Positions 54,601-64,000 of a stretch of DNA of 64,000 bases are shown here, piece by piece. The notes below the pieces were generated by a model that ran no database searches, was not told where the DNA came from, and saw only the letters and a program-made list of their open reading frames with translations. Origin of the DNA: Lonicera japonica (Eukaryota; Streptophyta; Magnoliopsida; Dipsacales; Caprifoliaceae); assembly GCA_021464415.1 (NCBI GenBank), contig CM038471.1:74068851-74132850 (forward strand), in the 5' to 3' direction. Numbering within the stretch: position 1 is the stretch's first letter; the number at the start of each line of letters is the position of its first letter. The position numbers and the translations under genes are program-made.

Positions 54601-57600
54601 GAGTTTAAGAAAGTGGCAGTGTAAAATGCATTGTTGCCTTCTTTCAAGAAATTTAACCACTCAAGTGCTAAGATTTTCCCAATCATTTTTGGCATAGAGC
54701 ATGTCAGGCCAAAATGTGAGGGCACATTCCATCTTATTATTCGAAAAATGTCCTCCTATGAACCAACCTTTAATTGTTGTTGAAATTTCACACAGAATGT
54801 TACAACATGGACTGTAGTTTCAGTCAGAGTAAAATCTAGAACACTAGTAGAGTAAAAAAAAAGTAAAAAAGTTAAGACCTCCCTTATGTCACATGTAAAT
54901 TTTAAAGAAGGCATAAGGAATTGGTGTAATATATAAATACCATGGCATTTTATCACATGCATTGACATATTCCTGGCTATGTTGTAGTTTGCCTAATATT
55001 AAAATCTATTGAATTGCTTATTATGATTCATAAAATTCCGTGTTCATGTTGATACGTCACTCACTAAGGTGATATTTTTTTTCACTCTGAAGCGCAGGAC
55101 CGTAGGTACATTATCTTAGTTGCTACATGATCAAAATTTTAACTATCAATTCATCACCTCAGTTTTTTATATACCATGTTATTATGGCTTCTCTAAGATT
55201 CTCAGTAAAAGGCGAAAAATAATTATTTGGAACAGTTTCATCGAATCCCCACTTTCTTTTGGCCGAATAAATATTTTGCTACCGGCAGATGAAACTTATT
55301 TTTATTGAATGTGAAGATAAAATATTGCTTGTTTCTCTTTCCTCTGCTATTTTTGCTGTCATCATCATCATAATCTTTACATAGTCATTATTTTGAACTT
55401 AGGTAAGCTTCATTCATCTTTCTGTTAAAGGCTCACAGATGTATGTATTTCTTCATTATTCACAGGTTGAGAAGAGAAGAAACTCGTTGGAAATTGCGCT
55501 AAATGGCAAATTGCTTGAGAGAGCAAATGTGGTTCCCACCAAAATTGTGGACTGTTTTATGGAACGAATACAGAATATAGTGGCCAAAGGAGGTCTAGAC
55601 TGTGAAGTGGTTTCTCAACACTTGGCTTTTTCCATGTTGGGAGCTACACTTTTCGGTGATGTGTTTTTGGCTTGGTCTGAGGCAACTTTTTACGAAGAGC
55701 TTTTAATGAGGATTGCCAAGGATGCTTGCTTTTGGGCTTCATATAGTATTATTCCCTTCTGGCAACTGGGATTTTGGAAGTATCATAATTTATGTGCAAA
55801 GTTGAAATTCTTAACTCAAGACATTATTAAACAGTGCAGATATTATTCGAGTGATGTGAGTGCAAATAGCTCATTCTTATCCGGGTTTGATGACCATCTC
55901 AGTACAAGTGAAGAACCATGTGGAAATATCATAAGTTTGATGTTTCATGGTTCTCTAACTACTGCGGGTCTGATTGGTAATATCTTGGCAAGGCTTGTGA
56001 AGCATCCGGATACACAGGAGAAGGTAATTATTATTATTTGGAATTTTCACATTTTGTTGATTCTGCATGATCTTCGTGTGAATTATTTTAAAGATGATGC
56101 TGTATAATTGATTTATTCAGAGTGTTAAATCCTTACATGAAAATTTAAGTGCCCAACTCTTTTTTTCCCTCTCCATATTTTACAATCTTACGAAAGTTAA
56201 GATGGGCATGTTCTTGACCATTTACCTTCTAATGGCCAGAACCGCAATCTTTGACTTTCATGTAATTCCCATGGTTTTGTACATTTATGCTTTTGAGTTT
56301 GTCAAATACTCGTTCCTTTCCAAATTAAGAGTCACTATAACTTTTAGGGATGTCCCAAATTAAGAGTTAACTTTCCTTTTTAGGACATAATCAAGTAATC
56401 AACATACCAAAACTCTCGATAGGAAACAAGTTTCATTCTATACCATTGATTTTGATGAAATTAGTGCATTCTTATAAATGTGGAAGTCAAACATGGACTC
56501 TTAATCAGGGACGGCGGGACTCGGGAGTATTTGTTTTAGGACTATAGGATCAATTGTTTCTCGCAAAAGATTGGCCATTGACCCAATGGTCAGAATCTCC
56601 CATGTGGGAGGTTGAGGTTCGATCCCACTTTAGGAGGGGAAAAAAAGACATACAAAATCGATGTAATCCCCAAAACCTTAAGGTGTTGTGGAATGTGCCC
56701 AATTTTGTGAACCAAGATCAAATGCTCTCACAATGATATCCTATTTGTCATTTCTAAGAAAATGGGGCCAGTAAGGGTTTTTAAGCTGTGATTAAATATA
56801 AAATTGAAACGCAACTGTTTAAACACTCTCAAAAACAGATTTGTCCTGGTCAAAGACTGTGATCATAAGTGCAAAATACTGAAAAACTGGTGACTACTAG
56901 AATACTAATTTGGCACTGCTCTTTCTTCTTCCTTAAGAGCACAGACCTCCAGTCCTTCATGATTTATTGCTGAAGTGGGCAATTGTGTGCCGTAATTTAG
57001 AGTCCACAATTTCATAGTGTCTTGATTTATGCAGATTCACTCTGAGATAATGATGGTGCATAAGGTTTCAGAGGAACATGGTCAAAAAGATGTTAATAAG
57101 ATGCCGTTTTTATTGGCAACTGTGTATGAGTGTGCTCGTCTTCTTCCTGCCGGGCCTTTGCTGCAAAGATGTTCTCTCAAACACGGTAAGAACTAAGAAT
57201 TCGCTTGCGTTTTAACAAGGCTTAAAGGCATATAGCAGGAGCTACTTTATATCTGTATACTCACCTTCTGTTTTGCAATGGGTAAGAACTCCCTTACTAA
57301 CCACAAAAGAATTAATTCGAGAATAGTAGAACACTTGGCAGAACGAATTGATGAGATCCCTAGGTCGGGACCTCCCTCTGATACCAAGAAGAATTTCAAA
57401 ATATGAAATTGTATTGATATTTGATGTACAAGGACTCCCTAAAGGTGGGTACAAGTAGTACACAAACCTAAACCCAAAGGTAACAATGTAGGAAATAAGA
57501 AAAAAAGGAAACATATTATTAAGGGAAGACTCAATAAATAAAATCTACTGCCCTAAATAATAAAACCCTAATTTCCAACCGTATGTATACAATTTGTGCC

Positions 57601-60600
57601 CCCTTGGCACTCAACAGTGGGATATATTACCGTTCCAAAAATTTATTTGCTTGATATTGAAGTTATATCCTGGAATTTCTTAGTAATTGGAGAGTATTTG
57701 AAGGATGTTCAAGCACCACTAGCTAGTAATATTAGTGCAAGCAAACTTATATGACATGCTGTAGTGTTTTCCAGAGAAAAATAATTAGCCTTTTGATTAG
57801 AAACCTAACTGATGCAGGACGGAAGCGGGTTTAAAGGGAAAAGATCATCGTCTTCTATCTAACTTCTTGAATCCACAAGAAAAGAGAGAAAATTCTCGAA
57901 ATATTTGATATATTGATAAAAGATTGTATTCTAATACATATGGGGCATGATTTATTTATACTACTCCAATCCAAAACCTAAAATAATTAGGATTGCTTGG
58001 AGGCTACTCCAAATCAAATCTTTTAATTATAAGGAAACCCGAATTACCTAAAACAAAACATACTAAAACTAATACTCTAGACTTTACCAAAAGCCTAATA
58101 ACTAAAATAAGAAAAATATTGCCTCAAAATAATAAAATAAAAATTACATAAATAGTAAATTAAAATTGTCTTCACGCGTGCCGCATCATTTACCCGTTCT
58201 TTAAAGAAACTCGTCCTCGAGTTTGAGGACGAAAATTGATATCTTCCATACCAATCAACAAGATACTTCAAAAGTTTCATAATCAAAATAAATTGAATAT
58301 CATCACGTTTAAAATTTTCCGAAAAACTCTCTCAAATTGTTGAAGAATAACTTTAAAGGAGCATTTATGGCATGGAAATAATTTTATATTCCAAGAAAAT
58401 CTTGCGCACCAACATCCGATTCACAATAATTCCTTGACTGGCATGTTGGATTAGTACAACTCTTCTCTTCATAGTATCGAAAATCGATCGAACTTAAATT
58501 TTCTTCATCAACGTCAAACTTGGATAAAGACTTTAAACCCTTGATGAATTTAGGAATATCGTCTACATTCACGCACGGTACATGCACCTTTATAATTGGT
58601 GAAACTAACAATTTCATAGTTTCGGTTGGAGGGGTCTCGACTTTCTTCTTAGGCATATCTTCCATAAAAGAATTTTGTTGTTGAATTTGAACCTCCTCAT
58701 AGTCATTATATATCCAATAAAAAAGTTGATTCACGCAAGACATGATTTCTTCAAAATCATTTTTATAATATTCTTCAATCAATAAACATACCATTAATCC
58801 ACACGTGTTGATAGGAGGAAAACCAAACCTGCGTCGATCATGTTGAAAATCGTCCCACCATAGCCGAACCTCCTTTGTGAACGTATTATAAATATATTTA
58901 GCTCCTTTTTTCAAAACCTTGAAATAATAAAAATACTCTTCGATTTTTAACAACTAATCGACAAACTTGCGTTTGTTAAATCGGCCATTGAAAAGTTTCC
59001 AATACATTTTTTCTAGTATGGATGTTCGCTCACGTTGATCATACCCAAAAGAGTAATGAGGCAAACCCTCGACAAGTGATCTGTGATGAACGTAAAGATG
59101 GCTCCTACGATCGTCGTCAATAGGAGGGTTGCTAACTATAGCACAAGACAACATTGTCGAAGGCTAATCCTCCTCTGATACCACTTGATGCAGGACGGAA
59201 GCGGATTTAAAGGGAAAAGATCATTGTCTTCTACCTAACTTCTTGAATCCACAAGAAAAGAGAGAAAATTCTCTAAATATTTAATATATTGATAAAAATT
59301 GTATTCTAATACATATGGGGCATGATTTATTTATACTACTCCAATCCTAAACCTATAATAACTAGGATTGCTTGGAGGGTACTCCAAATCAAATCCTTTA
59401 ACTATAAGGAAACCATAATACCTAAAACAAAACATACTAAAACTAATACTCTAGACTTTACCAAAACCCTAAAAACTAAAATAAGAAAAATACTGCCCCA
59501 AAATAATAAAATAAAAATTACATAAATAATAAATTAAAATTGTCTTCATGCGTGCCGCATCACTAACTCTACCTTCTTTACCTAGCTGTCACTTTTATGT
59601 GAGTTCTAGAATCTGTAATCAAGATGCCATAGCTACCGGCTTCATTTTGTCCTGTGTATGAATTGTTTGGCATGCGAAATATACAACAAATTTTAATTTA
59701 ATTTAATCTAATTTTAAGTATTCGTGTTTTTAGATAATAATTTTGTAGTAACCTTAATTTAGGATTATTTATGGTAATGCTAGGCACGCGGGTGCTTAAA
59801 AAGTTAACAAAATGCATTTAATTGGTTTAGAACCGGAACCTATTTTGTGTACTAACTTTTGTTGTGTGCCTATCATTATTGTTTATTGTAGTATGTTATT
59901 TATCCATGTGCCTAATCTACAATTACTCATATTGCCGTGCTGCTTCATTTTTGCGTGTAATCACTAATAGGTTGTTTGCTTTTTGTAGACTTAGATCTTC
60001 AATCTGGTGTAAAAGTACCAGCTGGAGCAATACTTGTTGTGCCGGTTCAGTTGGTACAGACGGATGATTCTTGTTGGGGGAAGGATGCTAGCCAGTTTAA
60101 TCCATATCGTTTCCTGTCAAAGGGGGGAAAGATATCTGATTGTGATCATTTACCAGGTTTTACTTCTGACTGTACTTACTATATATTAAGTGTGAGCAGG
60201 GAGCTGTGGTAGGTCTGGAATTACAAAACTACCCTTTTTCAATATGGTTAAACATGGACTTAAACCCGTGAACTTAAGCATAATAAACACAAATTATTAC
60301 CACTTTACCAAACATCTCTAGATATGTTTATGTTGTTTTAAAAATATATGCATAATATGTAGATTTACTAGATATCACATTGCACATGCATCGAGTGCGC
60401 CACCAAGTCTGGTGCTCGATTATTAACCAATTTCTTGTTATTTATTTTCAACAGAGTCATATATTTTAAAAAACCCAAATGAAAATGCAGCATTTCTTCC
60501 ATTTGGATCTGGTGCACGATCCTGTATTGGCCAGAAACTAGCAATCCTTGGAGTTGCCACATTATTTGCATCTTTGCTCGAACACTACAAGGTTTGTGCT

Positions 60601-63174
60601 CTCCACAGTTGATTTCCGTCCTACATTATTATATTTAGAGGTCCTTTTTGTTATTACTTACTACCATAAGATAATAAGCTTAACCTATGACACATGGACG
60701 CGATACTACACAGCTCAAATTGCCATTGCGACATTTTCAGAAGTTGGTAGGCCACACACACACTTTGGACATGTGATTTTCATTTATAGTAATAAAACTT
60801 AATAGAATTAATGCTGTATAAGGCAGGTCCAAAGTTGAATAGGGGCCCTGTGAAAAAATTGAAATTGTGGCCTACTATTTTGGGCATTCAATTTAATATT
60901 CTTAGGCCTTGTGTTAATGTGGTACTTCATATGTTTAGCTGCATATATAAGTTATATAACCTGTGCCATTACCAACCCTGCACGCCCTTAGGCCCTGCCC
61001 TAATACCATTTCCAGTGTACCAGTGTTTTAAATAGTGATAGCGTGGCCAATAGTGTAAACTATTCGGGACATCAATAGCGTAATAATAAAAAAAAAATAA
61101 AAAATATTATACTAAAGAACATTTTTTTCATTAATTGCTTAAATGTTTACCCCAAAATATGAGAGAATAATTTATAGTTCTTAAAAAAAAATTATACATA
61201 TTATAAGAAAGCATTGTGGAAACATAAAAATAGTTTTCTTATGCCATCTTACTGTCAAAATTTTCAGTTTAAGGGGCAACGTGCTAAATACAAATAACTT
61301 AGGGGAATGTTTTAACTTATTAAAATTAAGAATTCTCTCCCTTAATAGTGTTGTGTCCAAACCCAACTTAAATAAACAAAAGTTTTCAAAAAACAAAGTT
61401 TTCATCAATTTAATAGACCCATTAGTAGTTTTGTAGATATATAACATAACCAAGGTTAACTAGGTCATTTTACCACTTAAAGTTAAAACAGAGGGGTAAG
61501 GAATACCTTATATGAGACGAGGGAGAGAAAACAGAGGGGTAACGTCGACTGGAGGAGGAGGAGATGACTGGAGGAGACATCGACTGGAGGAGAGAAAACA
61601 GAGGGGTAACGTCGACCGGAGGAGAAGCTGGGCACTGACTTTGAGCTAGTGAGGAGAAAACGGCGACGTCGGATGGGAGAGATGACTTCGAGCTAGTGAG
61701 GTTTGCTAACTAGTAAAACTTATTAAACCTAATTTTCACTTTCCTGAATAGCGTAGGTATTTTGCAAATAGCGTGCCACGTCAGCAAAAACTCCATGCTA
61801 TTTGGGATCTACACTATCTTACACACGCTACGTAGCATTTTGGTTGAATTTTGCGCTAGCGCGCATCATAGCATGCTACTCCTGGCTTTTTAAAACACTG
61901 CAATTTACTATTGAATCCAAATACTGTAATGAGTTTATTTAAAGAGAAAATTACACTTATTGCTCTTTCATTTAAAAACAACATTTCAGCCCCCAAAAGA
62001 GTGTTGTGAAGCACTGTCAGCACCCGGCACGGTTCAAACATGAGAAGTTAGCTGCAAGAGATTGTTGGTGCTTCATAGGCCCTTTGTAGCTGTTTAGATG
62101 AGATGAATACGAAAGCATGTAATGGTTAATGGACCAAAAGATATGGGTGTGGCCGAAACAAAGGCCACATGCATGATATTTTTGTAGGATGTTAATTATT
62201 TGCACGTTAGTGGCTTGCTTGGTTTGGGGTCGGACATTTTTCATATAGGTAAAAAATGAATGGTGCAAATTTTTTTCAGCTACTTCAGATTACTTTTATG
62301 TTTGTATAAAATTGTAAATAAATGCATGCGCTATATTTATGCAAAATGAAAATGGTGACACAACTCAGTACAGAGTAATGGATATAATGTTGTATGTTTA
62401 CCATTTTATCTCCAACCAAATGACATGATCAAACTTTATGATGAGACAATAGTTGGGACTGGCATTCTGCATTTCCCTGCCTTTTGTCCCTTGTAACTAA
62501 TCACTGAAATCATTCTCGGAATACTGTTTTCCATTTCACCCTTGTGACTGCTCTAGTACCCCTCCCTTTGTAGTAGATAATAATTGCTCGACTTCGTTAA
62601 CAACTGCTTATATAAAATGTTTATCTTGATGTTCAATACTAATTCTATAACATTTTGTATTACCCGTTTTTGTCAAGTATTTTTTTCTGCGTTATTCGTA
62701 AAAGCTAATACTCACACTCCATCTCAAAATGATTGTCCTGCTTTCCTTTTTGGGGATGACTCAGATTGATAGTCCCATTTCTTTTTTGGGACATAATCAA
62801 TTCACCAAATCTCATAATGAAAAATAGGTTCCCCCTTGACCGTTGATTAGGTTCATATTAGTGTTCTTTTAAAAAGTATCAACGTGGGACTATCACGGAT
62901 TGAATCACCTGCATGTATTGTTCACGACCTAAATGTGCAAGCCTCAAATGCCCCAAGTTGAAGTAAACAGAAAATCAGATATATATAATTTATCTAACAT
63001 GTTTACATTTTCTGTACAGAGATATCAAATCAATGTAAATTATCTAATATAATACGAAATGCGCAGGTACAGCTTCAGCCAGGATCCGAGAGTGACCCAA
63101 AACCAACGATGAACAATTGCATATTTCAGCTTCTTCCCAGTCCCAAGATAGTTTTTGAGAAGAGGAACAGCTGA
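51617..63174 (+). CDS. Cytochrome P450 (non-A-type), 7 exons
   Basis: Exons 51617-51902, 54146-54345, 55466-56023, 57035-57185, 59989-60156, 60455-60591, 63067-63174 join in frame to 1608 nt (535 aa). An N-terminal hydrophobic anchor (about 43-60) precedes the Pro-rich hinge LIPGPPCPSFYGH (73-85), so it is probably an ER-bound haem monooxygenase. K-helix ECAR (380-383), FNPYRF (435-440) and haem loop FGSGARSCIG with Cys478 are all present. Two motifs are unusual. The C-helix region reads FEKVEKRRNSL (about 160-170) without the usual WxxxR tryptophan. The I-helix reads HGSLTT (323-328), where AGxDT has an acidic residue, so oxygen activation may differ. Gene structure and sequence exclude CYP71-clan A-types. 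It might belong to a small single-family clan such as CYP727, but I cannot confirm this. For exon 7 the acceptor at 63066 was chosen because an earlier AG (63020) leads to an immediate stop. Introns total about 10 kb and hold LINE, Stowaway, SINE-like, gypsy and hAT insertions. Substrate unknown. Confidence 0.88.
53300..53660 (-). mobile_element. LINE fragment (zf-RVT tail) in P450 intron 1
   Basis: Minus-strand frame of 116 codons (53658-53308) ending GNWGAAIQ-stop. It contains VHCSFTNYMWNKV and CCLALAWCIWQERNARIFED, the conserved C-terminal part of plant LINE ORF2 after the zinc-binding domain. It is related to but distinct from the LINE at 8741-9960. Heavily 5'-truncated; no poly-A tail or target duplication is obvious. 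Confidence 0.75.
56309..56527. mobile_element. Stowaway-like MITE in P450 intron 3
   Basis: 219 bp, bounded by TA at 56307-56308 and 56528-56529. Left end CTCGTTCCTTTCCAAATTA; right end (inverted) CTCCCGAGTCCCGCCGTCC. Interior 'aagagtca', 'cctttttaggacataatcaa' and 'ttgattttgatgaaattagtg' match the Stowaway at 7776 and the relic at 62711. Same length as the INTS9 copy. Confidence 0.65.
56566..56735 (+). mobile_element. Possible tRNA-derived SINE in P450 intron 3
   Basis: TTGACCCAATGGTCAGAATC resembles a Pol III A box. It is followed about 25 bp later by GAGGTTCGATCCC, a perfect B box (GGTTCGANNCC). The two boxes have the spacing of a tRNA gene, but the sequence does not fold as a tRNA. This fits the head of a plant SINE. 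The body ends loosely near 56735; no poly-A/T tail or target duplication was found. Confidence 0.45.
57260..57617 (-). repeat. LTR-retrotransposon fragment in P450 intron 4
   Basis: On the minus strand the sequence starts TGTTGAGTGCCAAGGGGGC (57617) and runs to TTGGTATCAGAGGGAGG (about 57372-57388), resembling an LTR followed by an initiator-Met primer-binding site. No internal domains remain. The other junction is unclear. Confidence 0.4.
57810..59562 (-). mobile_element. Ty3/gypsy-like LTR retrotransposon, internally deleted (P450 intron 4)
   Basis: 1753 bp with LTRs at 57810-58188 (379 bp) and 59186-59562 (377 bp). LTR ends are TGATGCAGGACGG and GTGCCGCATCA (TG...CA), and perfect 5-bp duplications CTAAC flank it (57805-57809, 59563-59567). 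On the minus strand the right LTR is followed by TGGTATCAGAGGAGG, an initiator-Met primer-binding site. A purine-rich tract (AAAGAACGGGTAAA) precedes the left LTR. Only a gag-like frame and a short end-of-pol remnant (NSRTSFFKERVNDAARV) lie between them, so protease, reverse transcriptase, RNase H and integrase are deleted. The LTRs are very similar, indicating recent insertion. Confidence 0.93.
58384..59154 (-). pseudogene. gag-like remnant of the gypsy element
   Basis: One 257-codon frame starting with ATG about 30 bp after the LTR, interrupted by a single in-frame TAG at 58954-58956. The part after the stop, LKIEEYFYYFKVLKKGAKY...VRLWWDDFQ, has the W-rich retrotransposon gag pattern. The rest (Lys/Glu-rich, ending QDFLGI) is unfamiliar. 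With the stop and the missing pol it cannot support autonomous transposition. Confidence 0.7.
60213..60425. repeat. Diverged interspersed repeat, copy 2 (P450 intron 5)
   Basis: Homologous to 7065-7305 in INTS9 intron 3 (see there). The best block is 60370-60412. The copy occupies most of the 298-bp intron. Confidence 0.4.
61021..61900. mobile_element. Non-autonomous hAT element F (P450 intron 6)
   Basis: 880 bp with inverted ends CAGTGTTTTAAATAG and (right, inverted) CAGTGTTTTAAAAAG. Flanking 8-mers are CAGTGTAC (61013-61020) and CAATTTAC (61901-61908), 6/8 matching. It contains a GC-richer duplicated stretch (61505-61710) with two copies of 'gagaaaacagaggggtaacgtcga' and two of 'cttcgagctagtgagg', unlike the AT-rich surroundings. 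The right sub-terminal region is full of 'gcta'/'agcg' palindromes (about 61740-61880). No transposase. Confidence 0.7.
62711..62915. mobile_element. Degenerate Stowaway-like MITE (P450 intron 6)
   Basis: Left end CTCACACTCCATCTCAAAATG after a TA. Interior 'agtcccatttcttttttgggacataatcaa' and 'cttgaccgttgattaggttca' align with the Stowaway at 7776. The right terminus is decayed, so the end is approximate. Confidence 0.5.
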
Positions 63175-64000
63175 ATGAAAAAGTAAAGTGAAGGAGCACA
63201 AAAAAGGCCTTCTATCTGGATACATATATATAGTCACATGTCCATATTTGGTGGAAAAGACACCACTCTTTTTCCCTTTTTTTGTTTCTCTCATCTAGAA
63301 ATAATAGGGAGGTGCATTTTTGAGGCTCTGCAGCAGTGAAATAGGAGGATAGAGAGTACATGAGTATGTTTTTACCAGCTCATGTTTTTTCTCTCATCCT
63401 TTTATGGCTCAGGTGCTGTGTTGTATATTGCACATGATGAAAGTTGTAAATTGTTTTTCAAGCACTGGGCTGGGCTGGGCTGTTGCAGTGGAGGACCCCT
63501 CTGGTTTTTCTCCCCAAAGACTTGCAGTGATATGGTTCTTTTTTTTTCTCCAAATGAAGTTGGTTGTAACTTGTACTTCCTTAAATGAGAGTGGATGTTT
63601 TGTAGTTAGATTGTCGTGATGTGATTGTGTGGTGATACTCTCTCTCTATGTATATATATATGTAGCGAGAGAGATGCAAGAATGATTATAGTTTGATTTC
63701 ATATGAGATAAACCAGTAGAGTATGTCTTCTGTTACTAGTAGGTTTAGGTCTGTTTGATCTATTTTGCCTTGGAATTCTTTAGAGTTGGTCAATCAGTTG
63801 GAAACTAACTAAAGCAGCATTCGAAATTTACAGAGGGAGCCCTCAAAGGGGCTTGAAGGGATTGCAATTCGTATATTCTTATGGTCAGACTTTTGACCGT
63901 GGGGTAAGATCGAATTAACATCATCCTGTCCGTACGCTGTGCCTAGTGCTATTTGTGCTTATTTACAATTGTTGTATTATTTTCGATTTCATATTGCGAT
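63175..64000 (+). other. P450 3' UTR and downstream flank
   Basis: Begins directly after the TGA. CT and TA runs occur at about 63641-63665. No further gene can be recognised before the window ends. Confidence 0.5.

Noticed and set aside
63020..63050. Alternative acceptor CTGTACAG for the last P450 exon
   Set aside because: Reading from it meets a stop after ten codons; the acceptor at 63066 yields the conserved QLQPGSESDPKP tail.

Overview
The window is nuclear DNA from a flowering plant, almost certainly a eudicot. It is AT-rich, its protein-coding genes have many introns with GT...AG boundaries, and it holds a nuclear-type tRNA-Asn and many plant-type transposons (hAT, Stowaway, PIF/Harbinger-like, Helitron, Ty3/gypsy, LINE). 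No bacterial, organellar or viral segment was recognised. I could not fix the genus or species from the sequence.

Five protein-coding genes can be rebuilt exon by exon, and every splice junction keeps the reading frame. (1) INTS9, plus strand, 5844-13679, 11 exons, 703 aa: the non-catalytic metallo-beta-lactamase/beta-CASP partner subunit of the Integrator-type snRNA 3'-end processing complex. (2) An F-box/LRR gene, plus strand, 23420-24660, 2 exons, 386 aa, which seems to have lost its C-terminal FBD domain. (3) An annexin closest to Arabidopsis annexin D3, minus strand, 34189-26721, 6 exons, 318 aa. (4) A SUVH1/SUVH3-type SRA-SET protein, minus strand, 40374-38395, one coding exon, 659 aa. 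(5) A non-A-type cytochrome P450, plus strand, 51617-63174, 7 exons, 535 aa, with unusual residues in the C-helix and I-helix motifs. The genes belong to unrelated pathways (RNA processing, protein turnover, membrane/calcium, chromatin, oxidative metabolism), so nothing suggests a functional cluster.

Layout. 1-5130 is non-coding and rich in old repeats (LTR-like remnants, a MITE, small tandem duplications). 5130-13700 is INTS9; its introns carry a Stowaway MITE, a 5'-truncated LINE, a 140-bp Helitron and a poly-C tract. 13700-15455 is empty; tRNA-Asn follows at 15456-15529. A 2.1-kb internally deleted hAT element (15604-17717) sits against a decayed F-box pseudogene. The segment 17718-19260 is a degenerate duplicate of the F-box gene plus its downstream flank (about 23500-26330). 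Annexin introns at 27-34 kb hold two non-autonomous hAT elements and several MITEs. A Helitron lies at 34681-35437. 41-44.3 kb is a transposon cluster with a 1.84-kb foldback element that itself contains a nested hAT. 48.2-49.2 kb is a putative transposon carrying an array of direct and inverted copies of a short motif. The P450 gene has been stretched to 11.5 kb by LINE, Stowaway, SINE-like, Ty3/gypsy and hAT insertions in its introns.

The most striking pattern is the record of insertion events. Seven hAT-type elements have 8-bp target-site duplications that can be read directly (four perfect, three nearly perfect), and several share a TIR core close to CAGxGGCGGAGCCA. One of these, at 15604-17717, still carries recognisable pieces of the cognate transposase. 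I found no CRISPR array, operon or clearly new gene system; the best candidates for undescribed structures are the foldback element at 41866-43709 and the motif array at 48841-49094.
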